A DNA stretch of 64,000 bases from JAKACA01 sp049510975 (GTDB lineage Bacteria > Actinomycetota > Acidimicrobiia > Acidimicrobiales > Bog-793). A program made the position numbers and the translations under genes. The DNA lies in assembly GCA_049510975.1 (NCBI GenBank), contig JBEKYM010000007.1, positions 225,231 to 289,230 of the forward strand, written 5' to 3'. This document shows positions 6,690 through 14,932 of this stretch, piece after piece. Numbering within the stretch: position 1 is the stretch's first letter; every line of letters starts with the position of its first letter. The notes below the pieces were generated by a model. It saw nothing but the letters and a program-made list of their open reading frames with translations. It was not told where the DNA came from and did not search any database.

Positions 6690-8780
6690 TCAGACGAAGG
6701 TGGCGGCCACGTCGTCGGTGTTGGTGACAGGAGCCTGCAGGGGGAAGTGGCAGGCGGCGAGGTGGCCGCTGCCGAACAGCCGCAAAGGAGGCTCCTGCTC
6801 GCCGCAGATCTCTTGGGCGTAGGGGCAGCGGGTGCGGAACCGGCAGCCGCTCGGCGGGTGCATGGCCGAGGGCAGCTCGCCGACGATGACCTGGCCGAGC
6901 TTCGATCGTGCGATGCTCGGCTCGGCCACCGGGATCGTGTCGATGAGGCCCTTCGTGTACGGGTGGGCCGCGTGCTCGTAGATCGCCTGGGACGGCCCGA
7001 TCTCGACGAGCTTGCCGAGGTACATCACGCCAATGCGGTCTGCCAGGTACTTCACGACAGCGAGGTCGTGGGAGATGACGATGTAGGACAAGCCGTGTCG
7101 GTCCTGCAGCCCCTTCATGAGGTTGAGGATCTGGGCCTGAATGGAGACGTCGAGGGCCGAGACCGGCTCGTCGGCCACGATGAGCTTCGGGTTCAGCGTG
7201 AGGGCTCGTGCAAACCCGATCCGTTGGCGCTGGCCGCCGGAGAACTCGTGCGGGTACAGGTCGTAGGCCTTGCGTGCCAGACCGACCTCGTCGAGCAGTT
7301 CCAGGACTCGATGGTGCTGCTCGGCGTGGTTGCCAATTCCTTGCACGACGAGCGGTTCGCGAAGGATGGTGCCGACTCGCATCCTCGGGTCGAGCGACGC
7401 GTACGGGTCTTGGAACATGAGCTGCATGTCCCGGCGCTGCCGGCGCAGTTCGAGACCCTTCATCTTCGTGACGTCCTTGCCCTCGAAACGGATCGCCCCG
7501 CCGTTCGGACGCTCCAAGCCCACGATGAGCCGCCCGATGGTCGTCTTGCCGCAGCCGGACTCGCCTACGAGACCGAACGTCTCGCCCTCGCGCACGGTGA
7601 AGGTGACGTCGGACACCGCCTTCACGGTCCCGATCTTGCGCTGGACGACAGCGCCCGAAGTGACGGAGAACTCCTTGATGAGGTGCTCGATCTCGAGGAT
7701 CGGCGTCCGCTCGGCGAGCACGGCGACGCGGCTCTCGGCCCGAGCCAAGGCAGCCTGCTTCTCTGCGTCCGACACAGTGAGAACCGGCCGGCGGTCGCTG
7801 TCCTCCGCGCCGATCGGATTGAAGCACGCAAAGGTGTGCTGCGGAACGCCGGGAACCGCTTCGAGCTGGGGGTCCTCCTTGCTGCAGCGTTCGGTGGCGA
7901 ACGCACAGCGAGGCTGGAAGCGGCAGCTCGTCAGCACCTGCGACAGGTCCGGCGGCAGGCCGGCGATGCTGTAGAGCCGTTGGGTCGAGTCTGCCTCGAG
8001 CTTCGGGATGGACTGCAGCAGCGCGGAGGCGTAGGGGTGCTGCATGCGGTGGAACAACTCCTGGGTGTCGGCGGACTCGACGATCCTGCCGGCATACATG
8101 ACGATGACTCGGTCGGTCCGCCCGGCGATGACACCCATGTCGTGGGTGATGAGGATGATCGCCATGTTCAGCCGCTGGCGGAGGTCGTCGAGCAGGTTCA
8201 GGATCTGCGCCTGGATGGTGACGTCGAGAGCCGTCGTGGGCTCGTCGGCGATGAGCAGCTTCGGCTCGCAGGCCAAAGCCAAGGCGATCATCACGCGCTG
8301 GCGGAGACCGCCGGAGAGCTGGTGGGGGTAGTAGTTGAGCCGCTCTGCGGGACGGGGCATGCCCACGAGGGTGAGGACCTCGAGCGCCCGCTCCCGGGCC
8401 TCGGCCTTTGACACGTTGCGATGCAGGCGGACGCCCTCGGAGATCTGCTGGGCGATGGTCATCGTCGGGTTGAGTGACGTCATCGGATCCTGGAAGACCA
8501 TGGCGGCTTCGTTGCCGCGGACCTCCTGCATCTGCTTCGAGCTGAGGGGAACGACGTCGTTGCCGTTGATCCGGATGGCACCACCGGCGATGTGCCCGAC
8601 GACCGGGAGGAGCTTCATGATCGACAGACCGATGGTGCTCTTGCCACAACCCGACTCGCCGACAATGCCGACGCTTTCCCCTTCTGCCACCGTGAAACTG
8701 ACGCCATCTACAGCGCCCACATTGGCGGTCCGCAAGTGGAATTCAGTGCGCAGGTTCTCGACTTCGAGAACGTTGGCCAC
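6690..8780 (-). CDS. Fused double ABC ATPase, oligopeptide transporter (DppD-DppF type)
   Basis: A 696-residue protein with two complete ATPase halves that power peptide uptake. The first half has Walker A GESGCGKST (41-49), LSGG (155-158) and Walker B LLIADE (175-180). The second has GESGCGKTT (406-414), FSGG (513-516) and LIVADE. Each half ends in the oligopeptide-transporter C-terminal domain with four cysteines: C286, C292, C299 and C319, then C646, C652, C659 and C677. In the related mycobacterial OppD, such a cysteine set has been reported to hold an iron-sulfur cluster. Here both halves keep four cysteines. The GTG start has a ribosome site GAAGGGGTGG upstream. The gene is convergent with its presumed permeases, so the transporter must be made from two transcripts. 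Confidence 0.93.
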   Translation of the reverse strand: MANVLEVENLRTEFHLRTANVGAVDGVSFTVAEGESVGIVGESGCGKSTIGLSIMKLLPVVGHIAGGAIRINGNDVVPLSSKQMQEVRGNEAAMVFQDPMTSLNPTMTIAQQISEGVRLHRNVSKAEARERALEVLTLVGMPRPAERLNYYPHQLSGGLRQRVMIALALACEPKLLIADEPTTALDVTIQAQILNLLDDLRQRLNMAIILITHDMGVIAGRTDRVIVMYAGRIVESADTQELFHRMQHPYASALLQSIPKLEADSTQRLYSIAGLPPDLSQVLTSCRFQPRCAFATERCSKEDPQLEAVPGVPQHTFACFNPIGAEDSDRRPVLTVSDAEKQAALARAESRVAVLAERTPILEIEHLIKEFSVTSGAVVQRKIGTVKAVSDVTFTVREGETFGLVGESGCGKTTIGRLIVGLERPNGGAIRFEGKDVTKMKGLELRRQRRDMQLMFQDPYASLDPRMRVGTILREPLVVQGIGNHAEQHHRVLELLDEVGLARKAYDLYPHEFSGGQRQRIGFARALTLNPKLIVADEPVSALDVSIQAQILNLMKGLQDRHGLSYIVISHDLAVVKYLADRIGVMYLGKLVEIGPSQAIYEHAAHPYTKGLIDTIPVAEPSIARSKLGQVIVGELPSAMHPPSGCRFRTRCPYAQEICGEQEPPLRLFGSGHLAACHFPLQAPVTNTDDVAATFV

Positions 8781-8856
8781 GTGACCACCCCTTCGTGATC
8801 AGCCTCGATCGGCGTCCGTAAAGCGCGGGTCCCTGGTCGCCCTGCGCGTGCCGCGC

Positions 8857-8862
8857 TATCGT
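8857..8862 (+). promoter_or_regulatory. -10 box of mihF (leaderless transcript)
   Basis: TATCGT lies eight bases before the mihF ATG, so transcription should start at or next to the start codon. No ribosome binding site is present. No clear -35 box is seen. Confidence 0.55.
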
Positions 8863-8870
8863 AGCGGCCC

Positions 8871-9191
8871 ATGCCACAACCACCCAGCCTCAGCCCAGAG
8901 CAGCGCCAAGCAGCGCTCGAGAAGGCCGCGGCCGTGCGTCGCCAGCGGGCCGAGATCAAAGACCACCTGAAGAGCGGTCGTGTGACGCTCAAGGAACTGC
9001 TCGACCGCGCGAACTCCGACGACACGGTCGGCAAGATGAAGGTCCTGGCCGCCCTCGAGGCGCTTCCCGGTACCGGCAAGGTCAAGGCCCGCCGCCTGAT
9101 GGACACCGTCGGGATCAGCGAGGGCCGCCGCCTCCAGGGACTCGGAGCCAAGCAGCGCGAGACGCTGCTCGAGGCCGCAGAGCGCCCCTGA
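8871..9191 (+). CDS. mihF: Integration host factor, actinobacterial type (MihF)
   Basis: A 106-residue basic nucleoid protein, recognisable by KVLAALEALPGTGKVKARRLMD and by its place directly before gmk. In mycobacteria and Streptomyces this family (unrelated to enteric IHF) bends DNA and affects nucleoid structure and gene expression. The N-terminal half is a charged helix (EQRQAALEKAAAVRRQRAEIKDHLKSG), and the helix-two-turn-helix that contacts DNA follows. The ATG sits just after a -10 box, so the mRNA is probably leaderless. gmk follows after 32 bases. Confidence 0.93.
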   Translation: MPQPPSLSPEQRQAALEKAAAVRRQRAEIKDHLKSGRVTLKELLDRANSDDTVGKMKVLAALEALPGTGKVKARRLMDTVGISEGRRLQGLGAKQRETLLEAAERP

Positions 9192-9223
9192 GCGCTTGAT
9201 CCCCTGAGCCTCATCACACGGCC

Positions 9224-9775
9224 CTGATCATCGTCATCTTCGGCCCCGGAGGGGTCGGGAAGGGCACCGTCATCAAGCGGCTGCTCGAGCGAGACGGCCG
9301 TCTCTGGCTCAGTAGATCCTGGACCACGAGAGGGCCTCGCCCGGGCGAGCCGGCTGACGCCTACCGTTTCGTCGATCGCGCTACGTTCGAGGCGAACGTC
9401 GCTGCAGGCGGCTTCCTCGAGTGGGCGCAGGTGCTCGACGACCTCTACGGCACGCCGATGCCGGAGCTCGCAGAGGACCGCGACGTCGTGCTCGAGATCG
9501 ACGTGCAGGGCGCTCGCCAGGTGCTCGAGGCCAGGCCGGACGCTTTGGCGGTGCTCGTCCGTGCCCCCTCGGTGGAGGCGCAGATCGAACGTCTGCGCAC
9601 CCGTGGGGACCCGGAGGAGCACGTGCAGCGTCGTGTCGCCCTCGGTCGCTCGGAAGAGGCAGAGGGCGCTGCCCTCGCCAAGCACGTCATCGTCAATGAC
9701 GACCTCGGGCAAAGTGTCGACCAACTACTCGCTATCATTGAGGATGCCCGGAACGGGGCTTCTCCGCGCGCGTGA
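9224..9775 (+). CDS. gmk: Guanylate kinase, probable CTG start
   Basis: It phosphorylates GMP to GDP. The frame is open from 9200, just after an in-frame TGA at 9197. Between that stop and the P-loop (GPGGVGKGT, residues 7-15) there is no ATG, GTG or TTG. The first conventional codon, GTG at 9431, would delete the P-loop and the GMP-binding SRSWTTRGPRPGE segment. The only near-start codon is CTG at 9224, giving 183 residues, short but normal for a trimmed N-terminus. The P-loop GPGGVGKGT replaces the more usual GPSGAGKST. LEIDVQGARQV and the lid region are normal. The gene lies between mihF and rpoZ, the conserved actinobacterial order. No ribosome site is visible, so coupling to mihF is possible. 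Confidence 0.85.
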   Translation: MIIVIFGPGGVGKGTVIKRLLERDGRLWLSRSWTTRGPRPGEPADAYRFVDRATFEANVAAGGFLEWAQVLDDLYGTPMPELAEDRDVVLEIDVQGARQVLEARPDALAVLVRAPSVEAQIERLRTRGDPEEHVQRRVALGRSEEAEGAALAKHVIVNDDLGQSVDQLLAIIEDARNGASPRA

Positions 9776-9842
9776 TCGCCCGGACATGCCCCATCGCCGA
9801 GCGACCCCCTTGTTTGCGACAACTTGCTTCTGAAGGAGCCTG

Positions 9843-10187
9843 ATGGCCGAGCCGCGCAGCACGATGATCGACCCACCGATCGAGGTACTTCTCGACGCCG
9901 TCGACTCGAAGTTCACCCTCGTCACCCTCGCCGCCAAGCGGGGCCGCCAGGTGAACGCCTACTTCAGCCAGCTCGGCGAAGGCCTCGGCGCCATCGTGCC
10001 TCCGCAAGTCGCCTCCATCGCCCGCAAGCCGCTGTCGATCGCCCTCGAGGAGATCGCCGCCGGCAAGGTCCGCGCCGTTTTCCCGGTTGACCGGGAAGAG
10101 GACTACGTAGCGCCGGAGGAAGTTGAGACTGAGGCGGTCATCGCCGAGCTCGGTGACAGCTCCGGCGACGGTGACCAGGCCGGCTGA
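9843..10187 (+). CDS. rpoZ: RNA polymerase omega subunit
   Basis: A 114-residue small subunit that helps assemble and stabilise RNA polymerase by clamping the beta-prime subunit. The conserved core MIDPPIEVLLDAVDSKFTLVTLAAKRGRQVNAYF is followed by the helix ending KPLSIALEEIAAGKV. An acidic tail (EEVETEAVIAELGDSSGDGD) closes the protein. The ATG is preceded by AAGGAGCCTG, a good ribosome site. It overlaps the start of coaBC. Confidence 0.95.
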   Translation: MAEPRSTMIDPPIEVLLDAVDSKFTLVTLAAKRGRQVNAYFSQLGEGLGAIVPPQVASIARKPLSIALEEIAAGKVRAVFPVDREEDYVAPEEVETEAVIAELGDSSGDGDQAG

Positions 10188-11631
10188 GCCCGCTGCTCCC
10201 GGGTACTACGACGCGACGGCGCTCTCGGGCGCCTTTGTGGTCCTCGGCGTGAGCGGCGGAATCGCCGCCTACAAGGCAGTTGAGCTGTGCCGGCGCCTGA
10301 TCGACCTCGGTGCTCATGTGGCGCCCGTGCTGACGCCAGGGGCGCTCCGCTTCGTCGGCGAGGCGACGTTCTCCGCCCTCGGGTCCGAGCGGGCACACAC
10401 GTCGCTGTTCGACGACGACGAACCGATCCCGCACACGCGGCTCGGCCAGAAGGCTGACCTCGTGCTCGTTGCGCCGGCCACGGCGCGGGTGCTCGGCTCC
10501 TATGGCGCCGGCATCTCGGCGGATCTGCTCGTCGCCACCCTGCTCGCCACGCGGGCACCTGTGCTCGTGTGCCCGGCCATGCACACCGAGATGTGGGAAC
10601 ACCCTGCCGTGCAAGAGAACCTCGCCACGCTGCGGCGACGGGGTGTGCACGTGCTCGAGCCCGTCGTGGGCCGCCTCGCCGGCGGCGACGTCGGCGCCGG
10701 CCGCCTCGCCGAACCGGTCGACATCGTCGTCGAGGCGGCCCGCATTCTCTCCGAGCACCGCTCCGGGCCCATGGGCAACGCCCGCCCATCCGTCACGGGC
10801 AACGCCGGCGTCTCCGCCACGAGCAACGCCGCCGACAACGCCGACGGCAACTCCGGCGTCTCCGCCACGAGCAACGCCGCCGCCAACGCCGACGGCAACG
10901 CCGCCGACGCCGCAGCCACGGGCAAGGCCGCCGGCAACGGAGCCGCCGACCTCGCCGGCCGGCGGGTCCTTGTCACGGCTGGTGGCACCCGGGAGCCGAT
11001 CGACCCGGTCCGGTTCATCGCCAACCGTTCCTCCGGCAAACAGGGGTACGCCCTGGCCGAAGCCGCTCGGGTCCGCGGAGCCGACGTCACCCTCGTGACC
11101 ACGGTGCAGCGGCCGGCCCCCGCCGGCATCGAGATCGTCGAGGTCGAAACCGCCGCCGAGATGGCCGACGCCGTCCTCAGCCGGGCGCAGGAGCAGGACC
11201 TCATCGTCATGGCGGCCGCCGTGGCCGACTTCCGTCCGAGCGCTCCGGCGGTGGCCAAGATTCGCAAGGCGGAAGGCATCCCCGAGATCGCCCTCGAGCC
11301 GACGCTCGACATCCTCGCCGAGCTCGGGCGCCGGCGACGCCCCGGGCAGGTCCTCGTCGGTTTCGCGGCGGAGACGGAGTCCGTCGTCGAGCGCGCCGCC
11401 GAGAAACTCCGCTCCAAAGGCGTGGATCTCGTCGTCGGGAATGATGTCGCTGCAGAGGGGGTGGGTTTCTCGCATGATACGAACGCCGTGTCGATCGTGT
11501 CGGCCGACGGTCGCACGGAGATACCCCTCAGCACCAAACGTGCCGTCGCCGACGCCGTCCTCGACGCAGCCCTCGCCCACCTGGGCGGACCGCAGGTTCC
11601 ACAGTCGACTGATCCGGGAGCAAACGCGTGA
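10171..11631 (+). CDS. coaBC: Bifunctional phosphopantothenoylcysteine decarboxylase / synthetase
   Basis: It makes 4'-phosphopantetheine precursors for coenzyme A: CoaB adds cysteine to phosphopantothenate and CoaC decarboxylates the product. The CoaC domain (about 20-195) has GVSGGIAAYK, the catalytic His88 (IPHTRL) and PAMHTEMW, the mycobacterial variant of the enteric PAMN motif. The flexible-flap cysteine of enteric CoaC is replaced (GGDVGAGRL), also as in mycobacteria. The CoaB domain begins at LVTAGGTREPIDPVR. The linker (about 198-260) is an unusual Asn/Ala/Gly-rich repeat. The start is uncertain. GTG at 10171 (486 residues) overlaps rpoZ; GTG at 10153 or TTG at 10123 are alternatives. 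Its stop overlaps the metK start (GTGA). Confidence 0.93.
   Translation: MTRPAEPAAPGYYDATALSGAFVVLGVSGGIAAYKAVELCRRLIDLGAHVAPVLTPGALRFVGEATFSALGSERAHTSLFDDDEPIPHTRLGQKADLVLVAPATARVLGSYGAGISADLLVATLLATRAPVLVCPAMHTEMWEHPAVQENLATLRRRGVHVLEPVVGRLAGGDVGAGRLAEPVDIVVEAARILSEHRSGPMGNARPSVTGNAGVSATSNAADNADGNSGVSATSNAAANADGNAADAAATGKAAGNGAADLAGRRVLVTAGGTREPIDPVRFIANRSSGKQGYALAEAARVRGADVTLVTTVQRPAPAGIEIVEVETAAEMADAVLSRAQEQDLIVMAAAVADFRPSAPAVAKIRKAEGIPEIALEPTLDILAELGRRRRPGQVLVGFAAETESVVERAAEKLRSKGVDLVVGNDVAAEGVGFSHDTNAVSIVSADGRTEIPLSTKRAVADAVLDAALAHLGGPQVPQSTDPGANA
10801..10896 (+). repeat. Two tandem 48-bp repeats inside coaBC
   Basis: Units 10801-10848 and 10849-10896 encode NAGVSATSNAADNADG and NSGVSATSNAAANADG. 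A partial third unit follows (NAAD and onwards). The repeat lies exactly in the linker between the two catalytic domains. Confidence 0.85.
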
Positions 11632-12821
11632 GCCAGTACCAATTCACCTCGGAGTCCGTGACCGAGGGCCACCCTGACAAGATGGCCGACCAGATCTCCG
11701 ACGCCGTCCTCGACGCCATCTTGGCGGAGGACTCGGCCGGCCGGGTCGCCTGCGAAACCCTCCTCACCACTGGTCTCGTCGTCGTTGCCGGCGAGATCAC
11801 GACGACGGCTTACGTGGACGTCGCCCGCATCGCCCGCGAGACGATCCTCGAGATCGGTTATGACCGCGACGAGCTGTGTTTCGACGGGAACGCCTGTGGC
11901 GTGCTCGTGTCCATCGACGAGCAGTCGCCCGACATCAGCCAGGGCGTCTCGCTCGCGCTCGAGCGGCGATCGGGCACCGACGGCGAGGACGTCTTGAGCG
12001 CACAGGGCGCCGGTGACCAGGGAATGATGTTCGGTTTTGCCTGCGACGAGACCCCGGACCTCATGCCGCTGCCTATCTGGCTCGCCCACCGCCTCGCCAA
12101 GCAGCTGGCGACGGTGCGCAAGGACGGCACGCTCGGGTACCTCGGTCCGGACGGCAAGACGCAGGTGTCGGTCGTCTACGACAACGGCCGCCCCGTCAAG
12201 CTCACGACCGTGCTCATCTCCACCCAGCACACCAAAGACGTCGATCTCGAGTCGGAGCTGCCTGCCGACCTGCGCAAGCACGTCATCGAGCCGCTCCTGC
12301 CGGACACGCTCGAGACGGAGGGCTTCCAGCTGCTGGCGAACCCGACGGGCCGATTCGAGCTGGGCGGCCCGCGGGCCGACACCGGGCTCACCGGCCGCAA
12401 GATCATCGTCGACACCTACGGCGGGTCCGCACGGCACGGCGGCGGCGCCTTCTCGGGGAAGGACCCGTCGAAGGTCGACCGTTCCGGCGCCTACGCCGCC
12501 CGCTGGGTGGCCAAGCACATCGTGGCCGCCGGCGCCGCCCGTCGCTGCGAGATCCAGGTCGCCTACGCCATCGGTGTCGCCCGGCCGCTCTCGATCATGA
12601 TCGAGACCTTCGGAACCGAGACGGTGGACCCCGGCAAGATGGTGGCGGCGATCGACGAGCTCTTCGACTTGCGGCCGGCGGCCATCATCCGCGACCTCGA
12701 CCTGCGGCGGCCGATCTACAAGCGGACCGCTGCCTACGGCCACTTCGGCCGCTCCGACGCCGGGCTTCCCTGGGAGACGACGCCGAAGGTCGACGACCTC
12801 CGGCGGGCTCTCGGTCTCTGA
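11628..12821 (+). CDS. metK: S-adenosylmethionine synthase
   Basis: A 397-residue enzyme making SAM from methionine and ATP. The opening TSESVTEGHPDKMADQISDA carries the catalytic His and the ATP- and Mg-binding residues. The two family signatures are GAGDQGMMFGFACDE and GGGAFSGKDPSKVDRS. The C-terminal DLRRPIYKRTAAYGHFGR is intact. The GTG start overlaps the coaBC stop. No SAM riboswitch is seen, as expected for a gene read through from coaBC. Confidence 0.97.
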   Translation: MSQYQFTSESVTEGHPDKMADQISDAVLDAILAEDSAGRVACETLLTTGLVVVAGEITTTAYVDVARIARETILEIGYDRDELCFDGNACGVLVSIDEQSPDISQGVSLALERRSGTDGEDVLSAQGAGDQGMMFGFACDETPDLMPLPIWLAHRLAKQLATVRKDGTLGYLGPDGKTQVSVVYDNGRPVKLTTVLISTQHTKDVDLESELPADLRKHVIEPLLPDTLETEGFQLLANPTGRFELGGPRADTGLTGRKIIVDTYGGSARHGGGAFSGKDPSKVDRSGAYAARWVAKHIVAAGAARRCEIQVAYAIGVARPLSIMIETFGTETVDPGKMVAAIDELFDLRPAAIIRDLDLRRPIYKRTAAYGHFGRSDAGLPWETTPKVDDLRRALGL

Positions 12822-12894
12822 CTTCCAGGCACGGCGGCTCTCATCGGCCCCGCCCGGCCTGACCTCTGCGTTCCCGCCCGCTCGGCCCGTCGAC

Positions 12895-14793
12895 GTGAGT
12901 GACCTGGTCGCCGACGCCCCCGTGACCGAGTCGCTCATCTCGGTCGAGGTGTTGCCGGATGTGAGCGGGATCGATCGGGTGTTTCACTACGCCGTGCCGC
13001 CGGCTCTGGCGGGGGCGGTGACGGTCGGCACCATCGTCCGCGTCGCCCTGCATGGCCGGCGGGTCCGCGGTTACGTCGTCGCCCTCGGCACGCCGGTGCC
13101 CGAAGGCGTGCAGCCACAGGACATCGTCCAGGTCGTCTCGATCGGGCCGCCCGGCGCCGTCGTCGACCTGTGCCGCTGGGCCGCATGGCGCTACGCCGGC
13201 CGCCTGCGCCCGTTCCTCATGGCAGCATCCGCTCCCACCGTTGTCCGCCGTCTGCCGCCACGGGGGCGACGAGCCGCCGCCGGTTCGCCGTCGCTCGATG
13301 ACGCCGGCCTGCAGGCGCACACGAACGGCTTCGGAGCTGTCCCGGTCGGCTGGGCGCCAACCGAGCCCTCCGGCCTGGACGAAACGGTCGCCGTGGCCCT
13401 TCGGTCCGGAGACGCTGTGCTGCGCCTGCCGCCGGCGACCCCCCGCCTGCCCGTGGTCCTCGCCGTGCTCGAGATGGCGAAGACTCGGTCGGGCGACGCC
13501 ATGATCCTCGTCGAGTCGCACGCCGACGCCCTCACGCTCGCCCAGCGCCTGCGGCGGCGCGGGTTCGACGTGTGCCTCTACCCCGACGATTGGGCCGAAG
13601 CCGCCGCCGGCGGGCGGGTCGTGATCGGCACCCGCAACGTCGCCCTTGCCCCGAGCACCTGCTCGGTGATCGTGGTGCTCGACGCCCACAGCGAGTCGTA
13701 CCGGTCCGAGCGGGCACCGACCTTCGATGCCCGCGTGCTGGCGAGCGAACGGGGCCGGCGAGAAGGCGTCCCGGTCCTGTTCGTCACGCCCTGCCCCAGT
13801 CTCGAGCTGCTGGAAGGGCGCCGGCTCGTCGCCCTGGAACGGTCGGCGGAGAGAAACGGCTGGCCGACCGTCTCGGTGCTCGACGCCCGCGAGGAGGATC
13901 CGAGGGAGGGCGGCTACCCGTCGCGCCTCGTGTCGATCCTTCGGGCAGAGGTGGCAGACGGACCGGGGCCCGAGCGACCCGTCGTTCTCGTCCTCAACCG
14001 GAAGGGACGCGCCCGCCTGCTCGCGTGCTCGCTCTGCCGCAGCGTGCAGCGTTGCGGGCGTTGCGGCGCCGCCCTCGTGCAAGCCGTCCGTCCGCCCAAG
14101 GGCACGACCGGCACGCTCCTGTGCCCAAGTTGCGGCGACGAGTCACCGGCGCTGTGTGCCAACTGCGGCTCGGCCCGGCTGCGCATCCTCCGCCCTGGTG
14201 TCAGCCTCGCACGCGAACAGCTCGCCACCTTGCTCGGAGTCGAAGTCGCGGAGTTGGGACCACCAGGCTCGCCGCTGCCCCGAGCCCCCGTCGTGATCGG
14301 CACCGAGGCCGTGTTGCACGCGGTGAGGGCGGCGAGGGTGGTGGGTTTCTTGGATCTGGATCACGAACTGCTCTCGCCCCGGTTCAGGGCTCCGGAGCAG
14401 GCGCTCGTGCTGCTGGCACGTGCAGCCCGGCTCGTCGGCGGCCGGCAGGGTGGCGGCCGTCTCCTCGTGCGCACGTCGATGCCGGATCACGACGTCGTAC
14501 GGGCGGTGCAGGCCGGCACGCCGGAGCTCGTGCTCGGCGCCGAAGCCGAACGGCGCCGGCTCCTGCGCCTGCCACCGGTGTCGGCGCTGGCGGAGGTGAG
14601 CGGTGCGGGTGCTGCCGGCGTCGTCGGTCGTCTCGAGGGTGTCGAGGCGTCGCTGAGGGGAACGGCTTCGTTTCTTGTGCGGGCTGACAGTGCGGAGTCC
14701 CTGGCTGACGCCTTCGCCCGCCTCGTGGCCGACGAGCCGGCTGGTTGGGCCGGCGTGGACGCACGCATCGAGGTCGACCCCCTCGGGGTGTGA
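12895..14793 (+). CDS. priA: Primosomal protein PriA, ATPase-degenerate actinobacterial form
   Basis: A 632-residue homologue of the replication-restart helicase. The N-terminal DNA-binding domain (ISVEVLPDVSGIDRVFHYAVP) is intact. Eight zinc-binding cysteines are present: C378, C381, C387, C390, C410, C413, C421 and C424. The Walker A GxxGSGKT is replaced by RLPPATPRLPVV. The DEEH box is replaced by LDAHSESY in an otherwise alignable context. It is therefore unlikely to hydrolyse ATP and probably acts as a fork-binding loader. This loss is known in actinobacterial PriA proteins. GTG is taken as start because it directly precedes the conserved N-terminus. A strong hairpin follows the gene. 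Confidence 0.88.
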   Translation: MSDLVADAPVTESLISVEVLPDVSGIDRVFHYAVPPALAGAVTVGTIVRVALHGRRVRGYVVALGTPVPEGVQPQDIVQVVSIGPPGAVVDLCRWAAWRYAGRLRPFLMAASAPTVVRRLPPRGRRAAAGSPSLDDAGLQAHTNGFGAVPVGWAPTEPSGLDETVAVALRSGDAVLRLPPATPRLPVVLAVLEMAKTRSGDAMILVESHADALTLAQRLRRRGFDVCLYPDDWAEAAAGGRVVIGTRNVALAPSTCSVIVVLDAHSESYRSERAPTFDARVLASERGRREGVPVLFVTPCPSLELLEGRRLVALERSAERNGWPTVSVLDAREEDPREGGYPSRLVSILRAEVADGPGPERPVVLVLNRKGRARLLACSLCRSVQRCGRCGAALVQAVRPPKGTTGTLLCPSCGDESPALCANCGSARLRILRPGVSLAREQLATLLGVEVAELGPPGSPLPRAPVVIGTEAVLHAVRAARVVGFLDLDHELLSPRFRAPEQALVLLARAARLVGGRQGGGRLLVRTSMPDHDVVRAVQAGTPELVLGAEAERRRLLRLPPVSALAEVSGAGAAGVVGRLEGVEASLRGTASFLVRADSAESLADAFARLVADEPAGWAGVDARIEVDPLGV

Positions 14794-14820
14794 CGGCCAG
14801 GCCTGCATGCCGCCTCCGCC

Positions 14821-14876
14821 GGCGAAGGTGCGTGAGGTTGTGGGTCATAGAGCCAAGAAACCTCACGCACCTCGCC
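14821..14876. terminator. Bidirectional hairpin terminator between priA and the secreted protein gene
   Basis: The arm GGTGCGTGAGGTT (14827-14839) pairs with AACCTCACGCACC (14859-14871), and GGCGA/TCGCC extends the stem beyond a one-base bulge to about 18 pairs. The loop is about 19 bases. It lies 28 bases after priA and 57 bases beyond the end of the convergent gene. Confidence 0.8.
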
Positions 14877-14932
14877 GCCGCCCGTCGGCGAGCCACCGGC
14901 CCGGAGCCGCTGGCACGACCGCCGGCGCCGCC

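Noticed and set aside
6489..8411. 640-codon + strand frame opposite the double ATPase
   Set aside because: The - strand protein carries both full sets of ABC motifs. The + strand product has none.
10801..10896. CRISPR-like array
   Set aside because: The 48-bp units are direct, adjacent, in frame and without spacers; they are a coding tandem repeat.
10500..12938. 812-codon open frame antisense to coaBC and metK
   Set aside because: It spans two well-supported genes on the other strand and has a biased, domain-free composition.
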